DNA from: JANQNX01 sp965601665 | Lineage (GTDB): Bacteria; Pseudomonadota; Gammaproteobacteria; Eutrophobiales; Eutrophobiaceae | Reading direction: 5' to 3' | NCBI GenBank assembly: GCA_965601665.1 | Contig: OZ271833.1 | Location: 62,001-126,000, forward strand | DNA: 64,000 nucleotides | In this document: positions 44,771 through 53,986 of the stretch, piece after piece | Numbering within the stretch: the first letter of the stretch is position 1 | Layout of the letters: each line of letters begins with the position of its first letter | Notes under the pieces: generated by a model | What the model was told of the DNA's origin: nothing | What the model saw: the letters and a program-made list of their open reading frames with translations, nothing else | The model's database searches: none | Made by a program: the position numbers and the translations under genes

Positions 44771-45329
44771 GGAGTCCGGCAAACTTGCAAGCTCGTCGGT
44801 TACGCAAAAAAGATTGTCTCGTTAGTTTTATAGCGGCAACGTCACGAATACCTTTAGTTGCCACATGTGCCTGGCGGGCAACACCAATCAATAGTTAACC
44901 TATTGAAAATAGAGTTAAAAAAATAGGTGGCGGGGCTTCAGCAGTCAGGTCTACAGGCAAACATTTCTGCTCGTTTGTAAATAATCAACAAACCAACACA
45001 GGAAGCGGTTGTTGCAAGAAGTACTTACATGGCAGGTGATAAACAGACACAGGAACAGAGGATTGCCACTGTATTACACTTCCGGTACCCGGATTGTCCG
45101 TGTAACAGTAAAAAATGAAACACACGTAGAAACAGGCCGCCGTGGTTGACGTGATCAACTCCCGTATTACCAATATCAGCGGACTCGCAACTAATAGATC
45201 AGAAAGCATTCGTAATCCTGCAGAGACCAGCCAGGACTGGAAATAGTGGTAAAAGTCACGCATGGAGGTCTTTAGCTGGACAAAAAAAAGGATTATGCTG
45301 TAAGAGGTAATAACTGGAATTTACTGGCT
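44771..45329. other. Non-coding stretch between the MarR-like operon and the DUF2189 gene
   Basis: No convincing gene is visible. One leftward open frame of 92 codons (44985-45263) has hydrophobic runs, but its codon pattern is poor and it has no ribosome site: the sequence before its ATG is GACCTCC, the wrong strand for one. The region carries A/T-rich runs near 44911 and no clear terminator. It may hold the promoters of both flanking operons. Confidence 0.5.
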
Positions 45330-46145
45330 ATGGCAGAAATCGAAGAGCAACACGTCAAGGTTATTCGCGACGAGGACGACAGCGGGCCCGGTATTCCCGA
45401 CGTAAACTCGCTGACTTACAACGATTTACGCGAATGCCTGCTTTTAGGTGTGCGCGATTTCAGTAATGCCCCGATGTTTGGTCTTTTTTTCGGTGGCATT
45501 TTTGCGTTTGGCGGTATCTTTCTGGTGGTATCGCTTTACCTATGGGACAAGGGCTGGTTGATTTATCCAGTGATGGTTGGCTTCCCGCTGATTGGCCCTT
45601 TTGCCGCGGTGGGCTTATACGAGGTTAGCCGGCGCCTCGAGAAAAATGAGCCGTTGGCGTGGCAACAAGTGCTTACCGTCGTTTTCTCACAGCGTAAACG
45701 TGAGTTGCCGTGGATGGCCTTCGTCATGCTATTTGTGTTCTGGATCTGGATGTACCAGGTACGGCTGTTAACGGCGATATTTCTTGGGCAAATCTCGTTC
45801 ACATCCTGGGATGCGTTCTTCCAGATAATCACCACTACCACTGCTGGTTGGATGTTCATCATTGCCGGGCATATTGTCGGGGCCTGTTTTTCACTGTTGT
45901 TATTCTCAATCACGGTGATTTCACTACCGCTGCTGCTCGATAGTGAATACGATTTTATCTCTGCGATGATTACCAGTGTTAAAGCGGTACTCAGTAGCCC
46001 GCTAACCATGCTTTCTTGGGGCGTGTTCGTGACCTTGGCCGTGCTTGCTTCATTTGTACCGATGTTCATGGGCTTGCTGGTCGTGTTACCCATACTGGGG
46101 CATACAACCTGGCATATCTATAAAAAGGCCTTGCAGCAGCCCTAG
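45330..46145 (+). CDS. DUF2189 integral membrane protein
   Basis: A 271-residue protein with an acidic N-terminus (about 1-35) and six hydrophobic segments: about 48-67, 76-96, 122-144, 155-180, 187-205 and 228-258. The sequence GPFAAVGLYEVSRRLEKNEP near 88-107 and LPWMAFVMLFVFWIWMYQVR are typical of DUF2189. The function is unknown. The DUF6279 lipoprotein gene follows 36 bases later, so they may be cotranscribed. Confidence 0.85.
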   Translation: MAEIEEQHVKVIRDEDDSGPGIPDVNSLTYNDLRECLLLGVRDFSNAPMFGLFFGGIFAFGGIFLVVSLYLWDKGWLIYPVMVGFPLIGPFAAVGLYEVSRRLEKNEPLAWQQVLTVVFSQRKRELPWMAFVMLFVFWIWMYQVRLLTAIFLGQISFTSWDAFFQIITTTTAGWMFIIAGHIVGACFSLLLFSITVISLPLLLDSEYDFISAMITSVKAVLSSPLTMLSWGVFVTLAVLASFVPMFMGLLVVLPILGHTTWHIYKKALQQP

Positions 46146-46181
46146 ACGGTTTCACGCCGCATTCACCCAGTTGGTGTTGAA

Positions 46182-47069
46182 ATGAGAAGTGGCATGCCGT
46201 TCATTACTCGACTACCAGCTTTCATCCTCTGTCTCAGCCTGCTATCGGGCTGTACTACTTCTTTTGTTTATAACCGACTGGATAGCCTGATTACCTGGTA
46301 TGTTGATGACTATGTTGACCTTACCTCGGCGCAACAGTCATTGTTGCAACAGGAGTTGCAACCAGCACTGCAATGGCATCGCCAGGAAGAACTGCAAAAA
46401 AATATAGTGTTGCTGGATACTATGCTTAGCGACGTATCCAAGCCAGTTAAAGTTGACGAAGTCGCCACCTGGACTGATGAATTGATGCAATCATTTCGAC
46501 GCGTGCAATTAAACATGGTGGATGTTGCACTTAAATTCAGTAGCTCACTCAGCGATCAACAAATGCAGGAGTTTATCGCCAACGTGTGGGATAAGCATGA
46601 AGAACGCAAAGATGAGTACCTGTCGCGCACAAACGAGGAATATATAGCGGACAGTTATGACAGTCTTGAAGACAGGCTCGCTGAATACCTTGGCCGTCTG
46701 GATAATGAACAACAGGCCATGCTACAACAGGCCGCGGACTCGCTACAAAGACTGGATTATGCCTGGCTTGAAGATAGAGACGCCTGGTTACGGCGACTAC
46801 AGCCCTATATAAAACGTAATCCGGGCTGGCAGGATGAGATCAGGCAACTGTTTGCAGAACGAGAGAGCTATCGTTCAGAGAAGTATCAACAAGTCTTTGC
46901 CCACAACCTCGCCATTATTAACCAGGCCATTACAGACGTGCTTAACTTGCGCGATGACAGGCAGCAGAAAATACTGTTGGCAGAGCTAAGTAAATTCAGG
47001 TCGGAAATACAAAACCTGATGGCCTATCGGCAAAATACGGTCAGTCAGACAAGGCCCAAAATGCTGTAA
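46182..47069 (+). CDS. DUF6279 family lipoprotein
   Basis: A 295-residue lipoprotein (lipobox LSGCTT, Cys24) followed by YNRLDSLITWYVDDYVDLT (about 31-49), the family's characteristic start. The rest is a mostly helical, highly charged region with repeated heptads. The role is unknown. It ends one base before the stop of the leftward MltF-like gene, so the two are convergent. Confidence 0.88.
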   Translation: MRSGMPFITRLPAFILCLSLLSGCTTSFVYNRLDSLITWYVDDYVDLTSAQQSLLQQELQPALQWHRQEELQKNIVLLDTMLSDVSKPVKVDEVATWTDELMQSFRRVQLNMVDVALKFSSSLSDQQMQEFIANVWDKHEERKDEYLSRTNEEYIADSYDSLEDRLAEYLGRLDNEQQAMLQQAADSLQRLDYAWLEDRDAWLRRLQPYIKRNPGWQDEIRQLFAERESYRSEKYQQVFAHNLAIINQAITDVLNLRDDRQQKILLAELSKFRSEIQNLMAYRQNTVSQTRPKML

Positions 47070-48590
47070 TTAAAACCGGTTAGTCGCTTCCTGTCGTTGC
47101 TCATTCTGTATATGTAATAACCGGTAAGCGACGAAGTAGCGATAGATATTTGCAACATAGCGAACAGGTTCGCGGCTGATTGTTTTCGCGGCGGCCACCT
47201 CGACATTACCAAACCAGATATTCGGGTCCAGCCCCATATTTTCTGCAATCTTGCGTGCGCGTCGTATCTTCCTTGGCCCTGCATTGTAAGAGGCCCAGGT
47301 AAAAGCCTGTTTATTCCAGTCATCCAGCGCGGGATCGGAAAAGTAGTGATCGCGTAAGAATGCCAGGTACTTGGCACCGGCGTGAATATTTGCCTCCACT
47401 TCATCAATATTCGTGATATTCACCTTTGGATCTTGTGCGGTCGTTGGCAATACTTGCATGACTCCGATGGCGCCAGCATGACTACGCTTATTATGGTTTA
47501 AGCCGGATTCCTGGTAGGCCTGCGCGGCAAGTGCTAGCGGATCAAACCCGTATTTTTCACCATACTTTTTAAAGTAATCGAGATGGCGGTTTAATTTATC
47601 GCGTTCAGACCTTGCCGTCGGATTTTTAATCCAGCGCGTGTTTTCATAATATCGCTCGAACAGGATATTACCGATTTTGGCCCCTTTTTTAACTCTGCTT
47701 ACAAATTGGTCTACCGTTTCCTTTAATTTCAGCGAATCCTGGCGTACTGCCCAGGAAACCCTGGTGTTTTCTGTAATGGCCAGTGACTCATTGACCACAA
47801 GATCGGTTAATACCTTTTGCCAGAGTTCGGCGATATAGTTATCGACGACAGCCCTTTGCATAACGCCAGCATTAACAAACTCAAGGATATCCTCACTAAG
47901 TAATCTTGGTTCGGCTTGTTTAATCATCACCGGTTCCAGGTTTTGTTTGCGAAAGTGTTCATTTAACGTTTCCAGGCTTTCGACGTAACTACTGTTTGCC
48001 AGTACATAGATATCCTTACCAGACAGGTCTTCAATTGTTACCGGTTGGGGGTCATTTTTATTCGTTACGATGATTTCATTGACGTTACTGTTGAACGGTG
48101 TTGAGAACGAAACCAGTTCGCTTCTGTTTTCTGTAATCGTCAGGAAGGTGGCAATGATATCACCACGTCCTTCTAACAGGGCCGGAATCAATTCAGGAAA
48201 GGGAACGGGTACATATTTAATTCGGATCTTATCCGCCTCGTTCTTGATATCCTGATTTATATAGTTGGCAAACTGCCTCAGGTATTCGGTCTGAATACCC
48301 CGTATTTTTCCGTGGTAGACGAAAAATTCGGTAGGGCTCGGCGTGACCAGCGCGCGAATTACTCCTCTCTGTTTCATGGCATCCAGGTCGCCATGAAATG
48401 CATCGAGCTCTGGATCGGCGAACTCGTCGGTAAATGCGCTCAAATCCTCCCTGGCAATGGTGGTCTTTGTTGCAATAGCGCTGGTTTTACCAGCCGGGTC
48501 GCTTTTCTCACACCCGGTCAACTGCAACAGCAAAAAGATGAGCAGAAGTGCTAAGCTGATGACATTGAACCTGCAGGAACAAAAAAGCAT
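47070..48590 (-). CDS. MltF-like lytic murein transglycosylase (second copy)
   Basis: A 506-residue protein with a lipobox (LLQLTGCEK, Cys near 27), a periplasmic solute-binding-like module (about 70-320) and a C-terminal SLT domain (about 345-480). The catalytic Glu is in AYQESGLNHNK, with GAIGVMQVLPTTA and ASYNAGPRKI. It belongs to the same architecture as the gene at 30889 but is only distantly similar to it, so they are paralogues rather than a recent duplication. Divergent from folX. Confidence 0.9.
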   Translation of the reverse strand: MLFCSCRFNVISLALLLIFLLLQLTGCEKSDPAGKTSAIATKTTIAREDLSAFTDEFADPELDAFHGDLDAMKQRGVIRALVTPSPTEFFVYHGKIRGIQTEYLRQFANYINQDIKNEADKIRIKYVPVPFPELIPALLEGRGDIIATFLTITENRSELVSFSTPFNSNVNEIIVTNKNDPQPVTIEDLSGKDIYVLANSSYVESLETLNEHFRKQNLEPVMIKQAEPRLLSEDILEFVNAGVMQRAVVDNYIAELWQKVLTDLVVNESLAITENTRVSWAVRQDSLKLKETVDQFVSRVKKGAKIGNILFERYYENTRWIKNPTARSERDKLNRHLDYFKKYGEKYGFDPLALAAQAYQESGLNHNKRSHAGAIGVMQVLPTTAQDPKVNITNIDEVEANIHAGAKYLAFLRDHYFSDPALDDWNKQAFTWASYNAGPRKIRRARKIAENMGLDPNIWFGNVEVAAAKTISREPVRYVANIYRYFVAYRLLHIQNEQRQEATNRF

Positions 48591-48744
48591 AAAGTAATTA
48601 TTGCATATTCGTCCTGGTCTGATGCGATCGAGACAATTTTTTTGCCAGGGACATGGCCGGATTTCACATTGCCTTCACATTAAATTTATAGCGGTTTCAC
48701 GGCTGTTAGCATATTGTTATTACATAAAAATTTAGCTGTGATGA

Positions 48745-49152
48745 ATGATTATGCATATATCAAGTGCGACTATTAATATCTCAAATTTACGCCTGCGTAC
48801 CTTTATCGGTTTCAACCAGGAGGAGCGTGAGAAAAAACAGGACGTTGTTATCAACATTGAAATCAACTACGCGATAAATGAAGCTGCCCTTGATGACTGT
48901 GTTGACCAGGCGCTGAATTATAAAAACATTACCAAGCAGGTGATTAACCATGTCGAGAATGGCAGTTTTCTGTTACTGGAAAAGCTGGTGGCGGACGTGT
49001 TGTGCCTTTGCAGTGAACATGAAAGCGTAAATATGGCCCGCGTGACTATTGATAAGCCACACGCCTTACGCTTTGCTGATTCTGTATCCCTCACCCTTGA
49101 ATACGATGCCAGCAAAGAGAAAAAATTAAAACTTCTGGAGAAGGCCTCATGA
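48745..49152 (+). CDS. folX: Dihydroneopterin triphosphate 2'-epimerase (FolX-like)
   Basis: A 135-residue tunnelling-fold enzyme of the FolB/FolX family. The motif LRTFIGFNQEEREKKQDVVI (about 13-32) and the LLEKLVADVL region (about 77-86) fit the family, and VTIDKPHALRFADSVSL near 105 is typical of FolX. It is first in a coupled operon with folE and folM, which together form the tetrahydromonapterin pathway; this context favours FolX over FolB. Either of two nearby ATGs (48745, 48751) could be the start. Confidence 0.88.
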   Translation: MIMHISSATINISNLRLRTFIGFNQEEREKKQDVVINIEINYAINEAALDDCVDQALNYKNITKQVINHVENGSFLLLEKLVADVLCLCSEHESVNMARVTIDKPHALRFADSVSLTLEYDASKEKKLKLLEKAS

Positions 49153-49841
49153 ATACCAACCCAATTTATATCACTGGCAGTAATCCTATTGATGATACAG
49201 AACTGACTCAGGAAGCTATCAGTGTCAGGAACGCGCTGATTGAGCATGGGCTGGAAACGCCGATGATTGATAACGGGCTTAGCAGGAAAGAAAAATATCA
49301 TCGTATCCGGGAATTGATGCATGATGTCATCGAGACGCTAGGCCTTGATCTGAAAGACGACAGTCTTGCAGAAACACCTCACCGGATTTCCAAAATGTAT
49401 GTCGAGGAAATCTTCTCAGGGCTCGATTATCGCCATTTCCCTGCGCTGTCCCTGATCGACAACAAGATGGGCGCAGATGAGATGATAAAGATCCGGGATA
49501 TTGACCTGACCAGTACCTGTGAGCATCACTTCGTGACCATTGATGGCACAGCCAAGGTGGCCTATATACCGGGTAAAAAAATCATTGGCCTGTCCAAGAT
49601 TAATCGTATCGTTCAATTTTTTGGCCAGCGTCCACAGGTTCAGGAAAGGTTAACCAGGCAGATCCTGGTGGCGTTACAGACACTGCTGGAAACCGATGAT
49701 GTAGCCGTCAGCATTGATGCAACTCACTACTGTGTGAAGAGCAGGGGCATCAAGGACACGAATTCCCAGACCAGTACCACTGCTTTGGGCGGTTGTTTCA
49801 GGGAAAATATTCACACGCGGGCTGAATTCCTGAATCCATGA
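49149..49841 (+). CDS. folE: GTP cyclohydrolase I
   Basis: A 230-residue enzyme converting GTP to dihydroneopterin triphosphate. The zinc and substrate motif STCEHHFVTIDGTA (about 119-132), LSKINRIVQFFGQRPQVQER (about 147-166) and the second zinc Cys region HYCVKSRGIKD (about 196-206) are present. The N-terminal extension of about 45 residues is longer than in E. coli. ATGA overlaps with folX upstream and folM downstream show coupled translation. Confidence 0.96.
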   Translation: MNTNPIYITGSNPIDDTELTQEAISVRNALIEHGLETPMIDNGLSRKEKYHRIRELMHDVIETLGLDLKDDSLAETPHRISKMYVEEIFSGLDYRHFPALSLIDNKMGADEMIKIRDIDLTSTCEHHFVTIDGTAKVAYIPGKKIIGLSKINRIVQFFGQRPQVQERLTRQILVALQTLLETDDVAVSIDATHYCVKSRGIKDTNSQTSTTALGGCFRENIHTRAEFLNP

Positions 49842-50551
49842 ACAACGACCCCATCCTGATTACAGGGGTCGGCAAACGTTTAGGGTTTCATCTGGCAACT
49901 ACCTTACTGGAACGTAACATTCCGGTAATTGGTACCTACCGTAGTGAACGTGATTCATTAACCGGGCTTACCGATAAAGGGGCCACCCTCTATCCTTGTG
50001 ATTTTTACGACCAGGATGATATTGATAATCTGATTAAGCAGGTTAGAGGTTTAAACCCGGCTTTGCGCGCGATTATTCACAATGCCTCTGACTGGCTACC
50101 TGATAATGCCGATCTCTCCGCGCATACCATTATGCAGCGAATGATCGCGATACATGTTGATGCGCCATATCAAATTAACCTGGCGCTATCAGACATGTTA
50201 ATGGTTTGCCAACACGCATGCGCGGATATTATTCATATCGGCGATTACGTCAGCTCGCGTGGCAGCAAGAAACATATTGCCTATGCTGCCAGCAAGGCCG
50301 CACAGGACAACCTGACGTTATCATTTGCGACGAAGCTCGCACCCAAGGTGAAAGTCAACAGCATCTCGCCAGCGTTGATGCTGTTCAACGATGATGATGG
50401 CGATGACTACAAACAGAAAGCCCTGAAAAAAAGCCTGCTCGAAAGGGAAGGCGGTATAGATGAATTTATGCAGGCGGTTGATTACCTGCTTGACAGTCAA
50501 TATATCACGGGTCGTATGTTGCCCCTGGATGGTGGCCGACATCTGAAATAA
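49838..50551 (+). CDS. folM: Dihydromonapterin reductase FolM (short-chain dehydrogenase)
   Basis: A 237-residue SDR enzyme. The nucleotide site ITGVGKRLG (about 7-15), HNASDW near 83 and the catalytic YAASK (YxxxK, about 148-152) are visible, with the late GRMLPLDGGRHLK end. It reduces dihydromonapterin to tetrahydromonapterin, the cofactor of phenylalanine hydroxylase in some gammaproteobacteria. It is the last gene of the folX-folE-folM operon. No phenylalanine hydroxylase gene is in the window. Confidence 0.92.
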   Translation: MNNDPILITGVGKRLGFHLATTLLERNIPVIGTYRSERDSLTGLTDKGATLYPCDFYDQDDIDNLIKQVRGLNPALRAIIHNASDWLPDNADLSAHTIMQRMIAIHVDAPYQINLALSDMLMVCQHACADIIHIGDYVSSRGSKKHIAYAASKAAQDNLTLSFATKLAPKVKVNSISPALMLFNDDDGDDYKQKALKKSLLEREGGIDEFMQAVDYLLDSQYITGRMLPLDGGRHLK

Positions 50552-50740
50552 TCAGCCACATCTTTTGTACAGCAACCTGATGTGTCATGTAGGGACGACA
50601 ATTCTGTCAGACTTCAGGTTCAACAATGCCCGGAAAAAGAAAAATACTACATATAATCAATAGATTAGTAAGTTGCCCTGTTTGGCACGGTGTCTGCCTT
50701 ATCTTGTAGTGTGTTCATACACAATAACGAGCAACGACGG

Positions 50741-50790
50741 CCCAGGCTGCCGGGACTGCTACCAGCCCCGGTTGTCCTGGGTTTTCGTTT
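50741..50790 (+). terminator. Long hairpin with T-rich tail after the folXEM operon
   Basis: CCCAGG (50741-50746) pairs with CCTGGG (50776-50781), and an inner CCGGG (50750-50754) pairs with CCCGG (50767-50771). It is followed by TTTTCGTTT. The nested stem and T-rich tail suit a terminator. At 190 bases after folM it may instead end a small transcript starting in the gap. The 50552-50899 gap holds no convincing gene. Confidence 0.55.
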
Positions 50791-50899
50791 ATCAAACTAA
50801 CTTCGCCGGCACGCACGCTACCCTCCGGGTAGAATATGTAACCAATTCACCCTGCGCTTCATTTACCAGTTATTCCACTGCCACAAGGAACCATTGTTA

Positions 50900-51331
50900 A
50901 TGGATAGAGAACTGGTTAGAAAAATGAGGTTGTATCAGTTGACCGTTGTGTTCAGCGTATTGTTTGCCCTTGTGGGATTCAGCTATAACGTATGGCGACT
51001 GGAAGTATCGGAACAAAACAACACGATTCGTATGGCATCCTTTGAGCTACTGAAGGAACTCGCCTCTCTGGAACAGTTAATTTATATAGCGCATTACGAC
51101 CAGGATCTGCAGGAAGGTAGTCCAAGAAAAGGGTGGGTAAGGGTTGGTATCGCATCTGACCTTGCACGACTAACAAGCCCCGAGGTGGCGGCAAGTACGC
51201 TAACGTTAAAGCAGCAATGGACAAAAGGGTGGTCCAGTATCGCTACGGATAGGGAAACAGTGAACACGATTGTCTCCGCTATTGATTCAGCCCGTCAGGA
51301 GATCAGGCAGTTATTGGTCTCGCTGGACTAG
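50900..51331 (+). CDS. Membrane-anchored protein of unknown function
   Basis: A 143-residue protein starting at ATG 50900 (MDRELVRKMR) after an AAGGAA ribosome site. It has one membrane segment (about 13-31, YQLTVVFSVLFALVGFSYNV) and a soluble, helical remainder with amphipathic Leu and Glu spacing (ELLKELASLEQLIYIAHYDQ). I do not recognise a family. It resembles small membrane proteins with a periplasmic helical tail. Single gene, with the flavodoxin-like gene convergent. Confidence 0.65.
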   Translation: MDRELVRKMRLYQLTVVFSVLFALVGFSYNVWRLEVSEQNNTIRMASFELLKELASLEQLIYIAHYDQDLQEGSPRKGWVRVGIASDLARLTSPEVAASTLTLKQQWTKGWSSIATDRETVNTIVSAIDSARQEIRQLLVSLD

Positions 51332-51429
51332 CTTACGGATAGCTGCTGTCCAGTTTGCATATATAACGACAGGTGCTAACTTCGGCCGCATTAGCGCAAT
51401 AGATACGGCTTAAGAAGCCCGCAACATAC

Positions 51430-52005
51430 TTATTGCTTCCAGCTGAGTGAAACTTCTGCAACACGTTTACCAAAATCTTTGGCCGTTTCCAGATCGCCCG
51501 GTAAAGGACCTTCTTCCGGACTCGCATCAGAGGGTGATTGTGCCATTAAACCGGCAAACGAACCCAGGTAGTTAATGTCGTTGCGCTGTGCTGCTTTTGA
51601 ATTGGAGGGGAGCATGCCGGTGCCCACCCACACCATGGAGTGCTGCATTGCCAGTGTAATCATATAGTGCAAGGTTGAGTGCTTATCACCGTTGATGGAT
51701 GCCGAGTTGGTGAAGCCCGCGGCAATTTTATTCTTCCAATTCTGACCGAACCAGGGTTTGCTTGATGCGTCAGCAAACTTCTTAAATTGCCATGAAGCCA
51801 TACCCATGTAGGTTGGCGAGCCAAACACGATAGCGTCTGCAGCATCCAAAATCGCCCAGTCTGATTCCTGAATGTTACCTTCACTGTCTATCTCGATGAG
51901 TTCCGGGTTGACACCATCAATAGATTCGATGCCTTCAATGACTGACCTGGCCTGTACCATGGTATGACCGTAACCACTATGAACAACAACAGCGACTTTA
52001 CTCAT
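51430..52005 (-). CDS. Flavodoxin/NADPH-dependent FMN reductase-like protein (WrbA-like)
   Basis: A 191-residue flavodoxin-fold protein. The FMN phosphate loop is VVVHSGYGHTMVQA (6-19), followed by ADAIVFGSPTYMGMASWQFK (about 56-75) and GAGFTNSAS-like AAGFTNSAS near 93. This matches WrbA/NAD(P)H:quinone oxidoreductase relatives. It is the last gene of the leftward operon with the patatin-like, adc and bdhA genes. CGGAGT ribosome site. Confidence 0.87.
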   Translation of the reverse strand: MSKVAVVVHSGYGHTMVQARSVIEGIESIDGVNPELIEIDSEGNIQESDWAILDAADAIVFGSPTYMGMASWQFKKFADASSKPWFGQNWKNKIAAGFTNSASINGDKHSTLHYMITLAMQHSMVWVGTGMLPSNSKAAQRNDINYLGSFAGLMAQSPSDASPEEGPLPGDLETAKDFGKRVAEVSLSWKQ

Positions 52006-52023
52006 GATTAAACTCCGTATTAA

Positions 52024-53157
52024 TTAATTGGTATTGATTCTGGTCTTTTTCTTCTGAGTCTTGCGCCTGCGTCCACGCCCGCGCGTTTGCTCAAACAGCT
52101 CTGTGACTGAAGTGAGGAACTCACTTTTCAAATCCACGGTATCTCTGACGCCAACATCTTTGTAGTGCTTCTCTAACCAGGCTTCCATGGCATTGCGGCC
52201 TCTGTCTCTAAGCGTGGTTAAAAAGTCCCAGTCCGAGTTGAATTTACTAGCCACTGAAAATTCCAGCATGGCTTCGTCTGCACGTATGGAATGCATCAAG
52301 ATATCTTTAAAATCGCATTTGTACTCTTCTTTCAGCATGTCGTACTCAATGAGTTTTTTGACAAAGGCGATAGAGCGCATTTCCTTTAACAGTGAACTGT
52401 TAAAGGTGATTTCATTTACCCTGTTCATGATGTCTGGCGCCGAGGTAGGTATTTCCGGTCTTACCATCGGGTTGATATGCAGACACAGGATGTCGCGTGG
52501 TTCGGTATGATAGAACAGCGGGAATAGTGCCGGATTACCGGAATAACCACCGTCCCAGTATGCTTCGCCATTGATCTCAACGGCTTTAAATATAAACGGC
52601 AGGCATGCCGATGCCATGGCGACATCCAGCGTGACTTCTTTGTTTTTAAACACGCGGATCTTGCCGGTACGGACATGCGTTGTACTGATAAACAGCTGCG
52701 TGCATTTGCAATTGACCAGTTCTTCAAAATCCACTGTTTTTTCGAGAATATCCCTAAGCGGATTGATATCCAGCGGGTTGGTTTGATAGGGAGAAAACAT
52801 GCGCGTCATCGTGTCGAAAAAGAAAAACGCGACAGTATTATCCATGTTTAGTGATAAATGTTTTTCCAGCGGTGTCTTTTTAACAGGGTTGAATATCTGG
52901 CCGGCCTGATGAATATTCCACCAGAAATTATGCAGGGTTTCCCTGGCCATATCCGGACCGCCGCGCATCTTGCCATAGGCATAGGCGCATGCATTCATCG
53001 TCCCCGCACTGGTTGCGCAAAGTCCTTCAACATTTAAGCGGCCGTCTTCAAGCAATTTATCGAGCACACCCCACGCAAAGGCACCGTGTGCACCGCCGCC
53101 CTGCAGCGCAAGATTGATGGTTTTTTGATTTGGAGCTGCACAAGGATTCGTTGCCAT
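52024..53157 (-). CDS. Patatin-like phospholipase/lipase family protein
   Basis: A 377-residue protein with the patatin catalytic dyad: the oxyanion-hole loop QGGGAHGAF (19-27), a nucleophile Ser50 in CATSAGTMNA (the usual GxSxG first glycine is Ala here), and the aspartate in WDGGYSGNPAL (about 197-207). C-terminal residues are very basic (RGRGRRRKTQKKK). Homologues next to 3-hydroxybutyrate dehydrogenase are thought to act on polyhydroxybutyrate or lipid, which suits this operon. Five bases separate it from adc. Confidence 0.87.
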   Translation of the reverse strand: MATNPCAAPNQKTINLALQGGGAHGAFAWGVLDKLLEDGRLNVEGLCATSAGTMNACAYAYGKMRGGPDMARETLHNFWWNIHQAGQIFNPVKKTPLEKHLSLNMDNTVAFFFFDTMTRMFSPYQTNPLDINPLRDILEKTVDFEELVNCKCTQLFISTTHVRTGKIRVFKNKEVTLDVAMASACLPFIFKAVEINGEAYWDGGYSGNPALFPLFYHTEPRDILCLHINPMVRPEIPTSAPDIMNRVNEITFNSSLLKEMRSIAFVKKLIEYDMLKEEYKCDFKDILMHSIRADEAMLEFSVASKFNSDWDFLTTLRDRGRNAMEAWLEKHYKDVGVRDTVDLKSEFLTSVTELFEQTRGRGRRRKTQKKKTRINTN

Positions 53158-53162
53158 AATAG

Positions 53163-53939
53163 TTAGCCTTCCAAATAGTCATAGAGCACGCGTCCATAAG
53201 GCAGCGTGAGGTCAGCGACAAAATGCATACCGCCAACGGTATTGAAAACCGGTAAGTCAGCGACAGGCGCGTTGACGTGAGGGATTAAATGCAGACGAGC
53301 AGGCCCGGACCAGGCACCTTTAATGGTTATATCAGTCAGGTTATAGGCAACGAGCTGGGCAATTTTGGCAGAACCATCAACATCCGGAATGATCTTCAGG
53401 TTCACTTGTGTCTTGCCAAGTTTCTCTTGTAATGTATCAACACACGAGGTGCACACTGTCTCGCCATCAAGATCGTAAGTCAGATGTTCCTGCTTGTAGC
53501 GCATAGTTCCCATTGCAACGCGCTCACCGGCATAATCAAGCGTGCCGGTCAACGTGTCTTCCACGGTAGCAAGATGGGGTTTAGCCAGCTTCTTTGGGAA
53601 TCCCCAAATCTCGCGTCCACCGGCAATAGGTGGATCATCATCCAGGTACATCTGTGACGTGAAATTAACTTTTTCACCCTTGTATTGCGCCGGTATAACA
53701 ATGCCGCTTTCAGTGTAATCGCCAAAACCGGAACTGTCTGGCATCTTGATGAATTCAAACAAGACTGTATTTGAACCGTCCGGTTCTAACGGTTCTGGTA
53801 GCTGGTCACGAATAATATCGCCGTCTGTTTCATAGGTGACGATAAAATATTCCCGATCAATAAAACGATAAGGTCCTTTTGGATAGCTGGGGCTGGCCAG
53901 GGGCATGGATGGGAGTTCAAGAATATCTTCCTTTCTCAT
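53163..53939 (-). CDS. adc: Acetoacetate decarboxylase
   Basis: A 258-residue enzyme converting acetoacetate to acetone and CO2 through a Schiff base. The active-site lysine lies in WGFPKKLAKP (Lys116 or Lys117), and the conserved glutamate region GDYTESGIVIPA is near 74-85. The N-terminus PYRFIDREYFIVTYETD is typical. Strong AAAGGAG ribosome site. Between bdhA and the patatin-like gene, it links ketone-body metabolism to acetone release or pH control. Confidence 0.92.
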   Translation of the reverse strand: MRKEDILELPSMPLASPSYPKGPYRFIDREYFIVTYETDGDIIRDQLPEPLEPDGSNTVLFEFIKMPDSSGFGDYTESGIVIPAQYKGEKVNFTSQMYLDDDPPIAGGREIWGFPKKLAKPHLATVEDTLTGTLDYAGERVAMGTMRYKQEHLTYDLDGETVCTSCVDTLQEKLGKTQVNLKIIPDVDGSAKIAQLVAYNLTDITIKGAWSGPARLHLIPHVNAPVADLPVFNTVGGMHFVADLTLPYGRVLYDYLEG

Positions 53940-53986
53940 GAATGTGCTCCTTTTTAAGGGTCAGTTACCTTGAAAGCATTACGGAA

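Noticed and set aside
44985..45263. Leftward hydrophobic open frame of 92 codons
   Set aside because: No ribosome site, no conserved motif and poor coding character; the region is treated as non-coding, though a degraded gene cannot be excluded.
50673..50900. Rightward open frame of about 75 codons in the folM downstream gap
   Set aside because: It has a Cys/Ser/Thr-rich, structureless composition and crosses the GC hairpin; it looks like non-coding sequence.
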